Shown one piece after another: positions 57,061-64,000 of a stretch of DNA of 64,000 bases. Origin of the DNA: Tritrichomonas musculus (lineage: Eukaryota > Parabasalia > Tritrichomonadida > Tritrichomonadidae); the NCBI GenBank assembly GCA_039105265.1, contig JAPFFF010000011.1:5456001-5520000 (forward strand), given 5' to 3'. Both the position numbers and the translations under genes were made by a program. A model generated the notes under the pieces. That model was not told where the DNA came from. It was given only the letters and a program-made list of their open reading frames with translations, and made no database searches. Every line of letters starts with the position of its first letter. Position 1 is the stretch's first letter.

Positions 57061-57203
57061 AAAGGCTAAAATGCCGCCCATGAACGGAAAACAGTCAAAG
57101 AATCACAAAAATAAAAAGGGATATAAAAAGAGCTATTTTTAACCTTCAATTGAAATCAAAAATGAAGCCCCTAAATGCTGTTCATGAATGAAAATCAATT
57201 GAT

Positions 57204-58250
57204 TTACTCTTTGAATACAGCTAATGTTCTTTCATCAATGATGCTTGTAATGATTCCGACAGTCATTCGTTTTATTTTTGATGTTATCGCAGTTTCACCA
57301 CTAAGAACTTTCAGTTTATTGTCTTCATTATCTATAAACACTTCATCCCCGATTGAATAACATGATGAATCATTAACTTTCAAAAGATAATCACCATGAC
57401 TTGCGAATGTTATACATTTATTTTGTTCATCGATTCTCACACATATACCGACATATTCTTTCCATGTTCCTGAAGTCTTGACACTACAAATACAATCAGT
57501 TGTATCATCAGCTGTTGAAGGTATCCATTCATCACCGACATGTTTGTAAACCTTACCTGTCATATACACAGGAGAACCTATAACGAAATCATTAACAGAG
57601 TTCGTTGATGATTCAATCGGTGAGTAATGTGTGATTGTTGTGTTTGATTGCGTACCGTAAATAGCTGCCTTGAATTTTGCTAAATATGCTGGTACCATGA
57701 TTTGTCTTGAATATATTTGTCTAGCATCTAATAATTCTTGAGTAGTTGTCCAAATATATCCAGCCATTGGGACACGATATGTAAGTGGTCTTCCTGATGA
57801 TAAATCAAGAATTTCTTCATAATACGCTGAATATTGAAAATTATCAAAATATATAGTTCTTTGATATAATAATATTACTATGTTATGGGGATTTGCGGCT
57901 GTATCATAAAATAATATCCTTATTTCATTTCTTTCTGCATTATTTCCGACTATGTATTCCAGTTGAATTGTGTTATTTATAATTTTTAGAAGATGAATTG
58001 ATATATCAGCACCCTCCGTAAATGTACCGCAATCAATTGCACATTTTTTTATTAGTTGTTCTTCTGTTATGACATTTGACTTCAATGCATAACTTTCATC
58101 ACATTCCTTTTTTATTGTTCTACGCATTTTTTGTACATCATCGATTAAAGCAATAGTATTACCACCATTTTTTTCAGCAGATGTTATTGTTATATTGTTG
58201 ATATGTGTGTCATCACCAACTTTTTGAATCCAAAAAAGATATGAACTTGA
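57204..58250 (-). CDS. Fibre-like protein, C-terminal part
   Basis: Open frame directly behind the capsid stop; first ATG at 58127. Contains ALKSNVITEEQLIKKCAID to FKAAIYGTQ and the common C-terminal domain (TTITHYSPIESS, DTTDCICSVKTSGTWKEY, ending TLAVFKE), like the Mav-C fibre. The head and shaft are absent, so this is a fibre relic or a rearranged element. TTTTTATTTC-type promoter sequence was not found before it. Confidence 0.65.
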   Translation of the reverse strand, partial: SSSYLFWIQKVGDDTHINNITITSAEKNGGNTIALIDDVQKMRRTIKKECDESYALKSNVITEEQLIKKCAIDCGTFTEGADISIHLLKIINNTIQLEYIVGNNAERNEIRILFYDTAANPHNIVILLYQRTIYFDNFQYSAYYEEILDLSSGRPLTYRVPMAGYIWTTTQELLDARQIYSRQIMVPAYLAKFKAAIYGTQSNTTITHYSPIESSTNSVNDFVIGSPVYMTGKVYKHVGDEWIPSTADDTTDCICSVKTSGTWKEYVGICVRIDEQNKCITFASHGDYLLKVNDSSCYSIGDEVFIDNEDNKLKVLSGETAITSKIKRMTVGIITSIIDERTLAVFKE

Positions 58251-58252
58251 AT

Positions 58253-60283
58253 TTACTCATTAACTTGACTGCCAGCTGGCGTTTCATCATCAACATATTC
58301 CAATCCATTCAAACTAAGTTTAAAGTATGTATCTCTTGTGAGCCATAATTGAGTTGGAGGTGGATGCACTGTACCTTCTTCGTTAACATTATAGTAAGTA
58401 TCATTTGGACCTGTATATATTGGTTGACCATTAACCTGAACTTGAATATTTCCAAATCCACCATCCAATCCATCGTAGCAATATCCTGCTGAAGCACGTT
58501 CTGTTTGAATATTGAAAACAAAGCTAGAAGCATCACTTAAAGTATTTCTATAACGAACTCCATTTGCATCATTCTTTGGCATTGTCATACTATCTTCAAA
58601 TTCTTTTGTGCATTGTAATGTGATTCCATCAAGGTCTCCAGCAGTTAATTGATTTTCAAAGAATCTTGCACCAATTGTGCTAACATTTTCATCTGGGAAG
58701 TTCTTACCACCAATATTGAGATAACAATTTTGATATACTGGATTTTCGAAAACAGTGAGGTCATTATGATGTTTTGGAAACATAATTGACATTGTAGTAA
58801 CATTAATTAATGGGATATTCAAAGTAGATTTGATACCATTTGCTGCAGGAGCAATTGGGAATGAATGGTAATCAACTTTTTGGGATGGTATTATAATTCC
58901 TTCACGTAATATATTTTCAATACCTCTGCGAGTAGATTCACAGACACCATATCCTTGCATATTTGATTTACATAATGTGATTGTCATTCTGTTTACAGTT
59001 AATGTGGCTTTCTGTGATGAATATGTTTCATTGTGAAGTTGTGATTTAGCATCATGAATTGCTTGAAGAGTCTGTTTAGCAGAAACAATTGGTGTTTTAA
59101 CAATTTGCCAAGCATAATATCTTCCATTTTTGTCAGCATGATTTAATGGTGGTAATGTTACAGCAGGATTATGAACACAAATTTCTTCATCAGTTGCACC
59201 TGGTTGTAATCCAAATTCTTCAAATTCTTCCTTTGTGTAACTGAAATTGAATTCCAAATCTGTAAGAATATCAGTGTAACCAGTACTTCCATCATCATTA
59301 TCCCATTGTTCACCAATTCGATATTGAATCTTATACTTGATAGGTGTTGGGGTTGGTTCAGGAGATGGGTCAGGTGTTGGAGATGGTGATGGGTCTGGTG
59401 TTGGAGATGGGTCTGGAGATGGAGCACCAGGACCTGGAATTATAGCTTCATTACCAATTTGTGTAAATTGATGTTTCAAGTGACCGCGGGCCTTTATTTC
59501 TTTCAATCTTTCTAATTCTGCAGATGAGATACTATCATTATCTTCTAGATAAGCTTTTGTTTCAGCAACAGTATAAGGGTCTATAGCAGCCCAAACTAAT
59601 CCTGCGGGTGATACTTGGAAACGAATTGATAAATCACCTATGATACCATTAGGGAATAAATCGAATGCTTGTAATGCAAGTAAATCATCGAATGGTACGT
59701 TTAAATCAAATTCAACTTGGGATTTACCATTAGATTTGAATGAATTGAGGTTAACATAAGCACCAGCAACAGTTTGTGAATAATTTGAAACGTTTTCCCA
59801 AAGTGAATGTACAAAACGCCTACGTTTCTTCTCAGTCTCTGGTTTAACAGTGGAATACAAAAACCCTTCACGAATACATTCATTTTGCTGGTATCCAACG
59901 TTTACATTATTATGGAGAATCTCCAAACGGTCAAACAATTGATTGGAAGATTTGAGCCCGACAAATAATTTGTAGAAGTTATTTGGGTCATCAATTTGTT
60001 GTAATTTTGCTAAATCAGTATTGAGTTGTAAATCTAGTTTGATGTGAAAGGTGAGGAATCCTTTATCAACATCAGAAATGAAGTGGTCAGGATGTGTTAA
60101 ACTGATTTGGGAATATTGTCCTTGATGAAATGGTGCGGGTTGGTCATGACAATCAACAGTTCTGAATGAAAATGAGCGTGTACCATCATTAGTGTTAATC
60201 ATTTCACACATCTTATTAAAAGTGTCAAGTACATTCCCAGCTTCGATTTTGTAATTATGTGCTCTTTCGTTGCGATACAACAT
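58253..60283 (-). CDS. Major capsid protein (double jelly-roll type)
   Basis: 676 aa, very close to the Mav-A capsid outside one region. The hinge (about 281-316) is a Pro/Ser/Asp repeat (SPDPSPTPDPSPSP), followed by a variable segment to about 440, then the shared KATLTVNRMTITLCKSNMQG. It also has a C-terminal extension of about 20 residues. Divergent from the amphipathic peptide. Confidence 0.85.
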   Translation of the reverse strand: MLYRNERAHNYKIEAGNVLDTFNKMCEMINTNDGTRSFSFRTVDCHDQPAPFHQGQYSQISLTHPDHFISDVDKGFLTFHIKLDLQLNTDLAKLQQIDDPNNFYKLFVGLKSSNQLFDRLEILHNNVNVGYQQNECIREGFLYSTVKPETEKKRRRFVHSLWENVSNYSQTVAGAYVNLNSFKSNGKSQVEFDLNVPFDDLLALQAFDLFPNGIIGDLSIRFQVSPAGLVWAAIDPYTVAETKAYLEDNDSISSAELERLKEIKARGHLKHQFTQIGNEAIIPGPGAPSPDPSPTPDPSPSPTPDPSPEPTPTPIKYKIQYRIGEQWDNDDGSTGYTDILTDLEFNFSYTKEEFEEFGLQPGATDEEICVHNPAVTLPPLNHADKNGRYYAWQIVKTPIVSAKQTLQAIHDAKSQLHNETYSSQKATLTVNRMTITLCKSNMQGYGVCESTRRGIENILREGIIIPSQKVDYHSFPIAPAANGIKSTLNIPLINVTTMSIMFPKHHNDLTVFENPVYQNCYLNIGGKNFPDENVSTIGARFFENQLTAGDLDGITLQCTKEFEDSMTMPKNDANGVRYRNTLSDASSFVFNIQTERASAGYCYDGLDGGFGNIQVQVNGQPIYTGPNDTYYNVNEEGTVHPPPTQLWLTRDTYFKLSLNGLEYVDDETPAGSQVNE

Positions 60284-60334
60284 TTATGATACAAAAAAAG
60301 TACTTATTACAGGACTTTTTTCATTATAAAAACA

Positions 60335-60589
60335 ATGGGTATCGGAATCTTCAAGAAAATGAAAAATGCTTTTAAATCAGTTGGCAATACAATTAAGAAT
60401 GTTGCAACTAAAGTCGGTAAAGCGCTTCCTAAAGTTGTTGAAATTGGTAAAAGAGTTACCAGTGCGGTAAAGCCTGTTTTAGGTGATATACCTCTTATTG
60501 GAGACACTATAAGAGCAATTGACACAGGGTTGAATGTTGTCGATAGAGGAATGAGAATTGGTAAGAGCTTGATAAATGAAGTAGAATAA
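60335..60589 (+). CDS. Small basic amphipathic protein
   Basis: 84 aa like 9691; MGIGIFKKMKNAFKSVGNTI start, Lys-rich helices, GDTIRAIDTGLNVVDRG, end SLINEVE. Same place behind the capsid gene. Confidence 0.75.
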   Translation: MGIGIFKKMKNAFKSVGNTIKNVATKVGKALPKVVEIGKRVTSAVKPVLGDIPLIGDTIRAIDTGLNVVDRGMRIGKSLINEVE

Positions 60590-60615
60590 AAACAAAAAAA
60601 TTTTTTTGAAAATAA

Positions 60616-61062
60616 ATGGAATTGGAAGTAATTAACGAAATAACTGAAGAAACAAAAAACTTCAAATCCATCGAAGAATTTAATTTGTTCTACCAGAAGC
60701 ACAAGGACGAGATGAATGGACGCACCACACAGTACCTCAATAGAGTATATAAGATTATTACCCCCGATGGTGTTGAATATAGAATAACAAAAAAGAATTG
60801 TTCGAAAGAAGGAAATAAGAGAGTTGGGGGTGATATATTTCTAAAAAAAGTGTTTAAAAAGGAAGACCTAAAAGAGTTAGAACAAGATGTTATCAGAGCT
60901 GATATTGAAAGTGTAAAGAATGAGATTAAGCAGATGATATCGCGCATTCATGCGAATGAGCTTCTAGTGAATCGTATTGAGCAATCAGAGAAAAAAATAA
61001 TAGAACTAACATCAACTGTGAATCAGATAGCTAAATATATTAATACTATGAATAATATGTAG
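60616..61062 (+). CDS. Conserved coiled-coil protein, 148 aa
   Basis: MELEVINEITEETKNFKSIE start, IITPDGVEYRITKKNCS, then a long coil ending TSTVNQIAKYINTMNNM. Start context GAAAATAAATG. Homologue of 9986. Stop is 1 nt from the convergent 77-aa stop. Confidence 0.75.
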   Translation: MELEVINEITEETKNFKSIEEFNLFYQKHKDEMNGRTTQYLNRVYKIITPDGVEYRITKKNCSKEGNKRVGGDIFLKKVFKKEDLKELEQDVIRADIESVKNEIKQMISRIHANELLVNRIEQSEKKIIELTSTVNQIAKYINTMNNM

Positions 61063-61063
61063 C

Positions 61064-61297
61064 TTAAATCTTACTATTAATTGGGACCACTGAATGGTTC
61101 AAAGAATATGTATGATAGTTGAGTTTTTTTGTAGTTATTGGAGGCTTTTCATGGTTTATAGTTCCCTTCAAATCTCTCTTCTTGATTATAGGTGCAGAAT
61201 TGATTCTGGTACGCTCTTTTTGCATTTCCAATTGAAGTCTGTCGTAGAAATTCATTCTTTTATCATCTCTTATCGTGCGTCTCTGTTGAAAAGACAT
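61064..61297 (-). CDS. Conserved small basic protein, 77 aa
   Basis: MSFQQRRTIRDDKRMNFYDR, QKERTRINSAP, KGTINHEKPP, end SLNHSVVPINSKI. Copies at 10394 and 31191. Divergent from the 76-aa gene by 16 nt. Confidence 0.7.
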   Translation of the reverse strand: MSFQQRRTIRDDKRMNFYDRLQLEMQKERTRINSAPIIKKRDLKGTINHEKPPITTKKLNYHTYSLNHSVVPINSKI

Positions 61298-61313
61298 TTT
61301 TGTATTGAAATAA

Positions 61314-61544
61314 ATGACTGAATTAAGTGATTATAAGAGGGAAATTCCTGAACTTAAAAGAATCAAACGAGCGCTAAAAGAGAAATGCTACGACTATAAA
61401 CAGCATCTCAATAACGTAAAATCAGGTATGCTTGGCTCAAATGGATTAGCAGTAAGAGAATCGTTAATTGAAGATATTGAATCTTTAAAAGAGAAAGTTC
61501 GCAAACTCGAAAAAGAATTTGATAGATTAACCAATAAAGAGTAA
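61314..61544 (+). CDS. Conserved 76-aa helical protein
   Basis: MTELSDYKREIPELKRIKR, SGMLGSNGLAVRESLIEDI, then a coil. TTTTTGTATTGAAATAAATG start context. Followed by the 208-aa gene, as in Mav-A. Confidence 0.75.
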   Translation: MTELSDYKREIPELKRIKRALKEKCYDYKQHLNNVKSGMLGSNGLAVRESLIEDIESLKEKVRKLEKEFDRLTNKE

Positions 61545-61571
61545 GATGTATAGAGATTTTTTTGCACTGAA

Positions 61572-62198
61572 ATGTCTTTGAATAAAGCACGTATATTGAG
61601 CTCAGAAAACGATGCAAGTGTAAAACAGAGTCAAGAAACAAATATAGAAATCAAATTAGCTCCTCAACGAGGAAGTACAGTAGCATATCCACAAATACCG
61701 TCATTTGACTCCTTTGGAGGCCCTTGCAAAGCAAGTGATGGGAGGAACGCACCACAACCACAAAATGTAAATTTTACTATACCACAGACCCCACAGGAGG
61801 GGTTTGCTTCTCAATACATACCTCAAACCAACAGTGTTGCCCAAGAAAGGGGGCTTGCAGATTTAGGAAATGAGTTGGATACACTTGAAAAGAAAAACAA
61901 ATTTTTGGAGTTGCTTGTTGGGATGTATGAGAATAACCCATTAAAGGTAAACTCTTATGTGGTATGTAAATCGACATTATTAATGGATATGATAAAGCTG
62001 TTGACAGATTGTGATAAAGTTGATTTGGTTATTGAAGATGAAGAACCTGGTTGTTGTATTGCTAGTGTTGCAAAACTGATAAAGATTGATAAGATATTAA
62101 TCACTAAAGATGGTAAATCCGAAGAACTAAAATACTGCTACAATCATGTCTATACAGAGTTTGTCAAATATGCAATATCACTCAAATATTGTTGTTAA
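61572..62198 (+). CDS. Conserved protein with Pro-rich linker, 208 aa
   Basis: MSLNKARILSSENDASVKQ start and conserved C-terminal half (EKKNKFLELLVGMYENNPLK, CKSTLLMDMIKLL). The linker is longer than in 10902 and 48167 because of two hairpin-forming inserts (61709-61735 and 61788-61803) coding for FGGPCKAS and TPQEGFASQ. Confidence 0.75.
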   Translation: MSLNKARILSSENDASVKQSQETNIEIKLAPQRGSTVAYPQIPSFDSFGGPCKASDGRNAPQPQNVNFTIPQTPQEGFASQYIPQTNSVAQERGLADLGNELDTLEKKNKFLELLVGMYENNPLKVNSYVVCKSTLLMDMIKLLTDCDKVDLVIEDEEPGCCIASVAKLIKIDKILITKDGKSEELKYCYNHVYTEFVKYAISLKYCC

Positions 62199-62218
62199 TT
62201 ACTTTTTCTTTATAAAAA

Positions 62219-62350
62219 ATGTTTTGTGAGCTACTTTTATGTATGATTCTAGCTGTTAATGTTATGGAGTTATTTGTAATAATATCGGCATTGAAACCTG
62301 ATGAACCACCTGAATTAAGTGAAGAGATGCGACAGAAACTTTATTGCTAA
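62219..62350 (+). CDS. Tiny single-span membrane protein
   Basis: 43 aa: MFCELLLCMILAVNVMELFV span and tail PDEPPELSEEMRQKLYC. Stop is 3 nt before the ATPase start. Confidence 0.75.
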   Translation: MFCELLLCMILAVNVMELFVIISALKPDEPPELSEEMRQKLYC

Positions 62351-62353
62351 GAA

Positions 62354-63262
62354 ATGCTTAAACCTACAAAGTTTGATTATTCGACAGTGTTTTTTTCAGA
62401 TTCTAGTGATTCAGAAGAGCTATTTACTGAACCACAGGTAAAACCCTTTTTTAACATCGACATTGAGATGAGTAAAGCGTATAAAAAAAATGAATCCAAG
62501 ATATTGAGTGAATCTATTAGACCAATTGCTAATGGTATCTACGCAAATTATAATTCATTAAACATCATTGTTGGAACTCAAGGAAAGGGTAAATCTCATA
62601 TTGTATTGCGTGATATTATTCAAATATCAAGAATCCCTGGTGCTGCTCATTTAATCGTTTATATTAGTAAGAACGGAGTGATAAATGATTCAACATTTGA
62701 GGCCCAGCGAGAATTGATTAAACTTCCTGTGAAAGTCATATCTGATTCAAATGCTGAGAATTACTTAAAAGAACTTGATTTATGGAAAGAATTGTATGAT
62801 AAATACGTTAATAATAATACTCGATTAGATGACAGCTCTGCTGGCCCAAGCTTTGCTTGTGAAGAGAAGATAAATAAGATGCTCTCCTTTTTATGTATTT
62901 CACAATTGAATTCACAGGCAAAGCCTCTAAATACCATCATTTTATGTGAGGATTTCATTAAATCAAAGCTATTGAAATCAGCTTATTTTACCAATTATAT
63001 CACTCAATTACGGCACAAACATTCTATTGTCTATGTTAATGTTCAATTCTTTAAAGCAATACCGACGGATTACAAGAATAATTGCACATCTTTCTTCATA
63101 TTTAATGGATTCTCACGACAGAAAATGGGTTATATATACCAACAAGTTGTTATGCCAATTGAATTCGAAGATTTGTGGAGGAGATATTGTTGTATGAAAA
63201 ATCATGATTTCATCTTGGTGAACACACGAGAAGGTAGTATAGAGTTTATTAGTTGTGTGTAA
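62354..63262 (+). CDS. DNA-packaging ATPase, FtsK/HerA-A32 type
   Basis: 302 aa with acidic leader, Walker A GTQGKGKSH near 76-84, Walker B NTIILCED near 195, NVQFFK. The segment SSAGPSFACEE falls at the same alignment position as the insert of the Mav-E ATPase. Confidence 0.9.
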   Translation: MLKPTKFDYSTVFFSDSSDSEELFTEPQVKPFFNIDIEMSKAYKKNESKILSESIRPIANGIYANYNSLNIIVGTQGKGKSHIVLRDIIQISRIPGAAHLIVYISKNGVINDSTFEAQRELIKLPVKVISDSNAENYLKELDLWKELYDKYVNNNTRLDDSSAGPSFACEEKINKMLSFLCISQLNSQAKPLNTIILCEDFIKSKLLKSAYFTNYITQLRHKHSIVYVNVQFFKAIPTDYKNNCTSFFIFNGFSRQKMGYIYQQVVMPIEFEDLWRRYCCMKNHDFILVNTREGSIEFISCV

Positions 63263-63272
63263 AAAAATCAAA

Positions 63273-63311
63273 AGGTGGTGAACTTGTGGGTGAAACTTCA
63301 CCTGTTCACCT
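63273..63311. terminator. Hairpin between ATPase and polymerase
   Basis: GGTGAAACTTCACC inside an outer GGTGAAC...GTTCACC stem, in the gap between the two convergent genes. Confidence 0.5.
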
Positions 63312-63355
63312 CAACAACATTTTCGGCAAATAAAGCTATCAAATCTTGAGTATAC

Positions 63356-64000
63356 TTAGTATTTCGTTTGGATATGATAATTATTTGCTGTTAAACCATT
63401 AATATAGGGTGCGCATGATTGATTTGGCAATACAATCATTTTTGTATGACATCCCGTGAGAGCATTCTTGTTTACCGTTATTTTACTCATCTTATTGTTT
63501 TGCATCTGAAGATTTATATTCTTACCAAGCTTAATTGATTGATTGTCAATAATAGATTTGTAATCGGAAGACACAATATGATTCTTCTTTAAAGATACAC
63601 CTTTTAGTTTGAGTGATTTGGTTTGCCCATTACTGTTAAATATAGTATAACATTTAGGTGCAAGAGCTATCATGTTTTCACCATATTTTTCAATGGCACA
63701 TCCCAATATCTTTTTTTCGTCTTGAATAGTGTTGATTGATGGGTTAGGCATGAATTTATATACATTCTTGTCGTAGAACTCTTTGTTTTTAATAACGTAA
63801 TCAAATAATTGTTCAGGACCTTCATTTGGGTTCCCAGCAACTGCAAAATATGCTGAATCAGTATCACCCTCTATAAAATGTAGTCTATCCATATCAAAAC
63901 AATTATTCATAAAATCGTAATAAAATGTGAGATACCAAAACTTTGCGTTATCAAGAGTCCACAATGATTCTTGAATGCATGTATTGCAATGATATGATTT
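63356..64000 (-). CDS. DNA polymerase B, C-terminal part (Mav-F)
   Basis: Open to the window edge. Contains SLWTLDNAKFWYLTF, EGDTDSAYFAVAG, KILGCAIEKYGENMIAL and the end MSKITVNKNALTGCHTKM. Closer to the B family than to Mav-E polymerase in its last residues, yet with AT-rich codons. Confidence 0.88.
   Translation of the reverse strand, partial: KSYHCNTCIQESLWTLDNAKFWYLTFYYDFMNNCFDMDRLHFIEGDTDSAYFAVAGNPNEGPEQLFDYVIKNKEFYDKNVYKFMPNPSINTIQDEKKILGCAIEKYGENMIALAPKCYTIFNSNGQTKSLKLKGVSLKKNHIVSSDYKSIIDNQSIKLGKNINLQMQNNKMSKITVNKNALTGCHTKMIVLPNQSCAPYINGLTANNYHIQTKY

Larger units (their letters stand above)
46198..57170. mobile_element. Mav-E: Maverick/Polinton element
   Basis: Starts AGTAGTATATATCAGTC at 46198; preceding TTGTTT is the candidate target duplication. 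Contents: 68-aa, 151-aa, ATPase, membrane peptide, 189-aa, 81-aa, 135-aa, polymerase, HNH, KilA-N, 354-aa. No capsid or integrase in this part. The right boundary is uncertain: no AGTAGT-type terminus was found before Mav-F genes begin, so E and F may be joined by rearrangement. A few genes look broken, about two breaks. Confidence 0.65.
57170..64000. mobile_element. Mav-F: Maverick/Polinton element, partial
   Basis: Left limit approximate. Contents: fibre C-terminal part, capsid, amphipathic peptide, coiled-coil, 77-aa, 76-aa, 208-aa, membrane peptide, ATPase, polymerase end; runs off the window. Gene order from capsid to ATPase equals Mav-A, but the ATPase faces a polymerase instead of the 149-aa gene and terminus. 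Genes here look whole except the fibre. Confidence 0.65.

Noticed and set aside
54941-57203. Clear right terminus of Mav-E
   Set aside because: No AGTAGT/ACTACT-type end was found, so the E/F boundary is left approximate.
1-64000. Host genes or rRNA
   Set aside because: Every convincing gene belongs to a Maverick-type set; no host housekeeping gene or rRNA was seen.

Overview
The window is packed from end to end with virus-like Maverick/Polinton DNA elements, in at least three sequence families, and shows no host gene. Protein-primed DNA polymerases, a retroviral-type integrase, double-jelly-roll major capsid proteins, A32/FtsK-type packaging ATPases, KilA-N proteins and fibre-like proteins recur in several copies. 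TAA, TAG and TGA all act as stops, no introns were seen, and spacing is very tight (down to 2-20 nt, some overlaps). Density of Mavericks, very short leaders and a BspA-like surface repeat all fit a parabasalid genome, most likely Trichomonas (inference; no host gene confirms it).

Layout, with names used here: Mav-A (1-13425, right part of an AT-rich element) holds fibre, large protein (LP), Ser/Arg-rich protein (SR), a 109-aa protein, integrase, HNH relic, capsid, amphipathic peptide, small proteins and ATPase. It appears inserted in the SR gene of Mav-B (13426-30797: SR, LP, duplicated fibre units, polymerase, KilA-N, terminal repeat). Mav-B appears inserted in Mav-C (30798-40780: integrase, SR, LP, long fibre, polymerase end). 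Mav-D (40781-46197: terminal repeat, KilA-N, polymerase start) sits in the Mav-C polymerase gene. Mav-E (46198 to about 57170: ATPase cluster, complete polymerase, HNH, KilA-N) sits in the Mav-D polymerase. Mav-F (about 57170-64000: fibre end, capsid, small genes, ATPase, polymerase end) follows. The visible termini start AGTAGT, fitting the AG...CT ends of Polintons. Mav-B and Mav-D face each other as inverted 5-kb arms around the 10-kb Mav-C segment.

Together the genes describe a virus-like life cycle: the polymerase copies a linear genome primed by protein, integrase joins it to the host genome, capsid and minor proteins form particles, the ATPase fills them, and the fibre probably meets the host. 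Many reading frames are still open and copies are close, so insertions look fairly recent; some genes are broken or cut by nested insertion.

The most striking unexplained signal is a set of very short palindromic inserts, many of them in frame inside coding sequence: a different 24-nt palindrome at the same site in all three KilA-N genes, and a double-hairpin insert that gives nearly the same peptide (GT..PFA.QNE) in two unrelated genes. Other notable signals are KilA-N and fibre module swapping, and a conserved structured, tRNA-like noncoding block upstream of the Mav-B and Mav-D polymerases.
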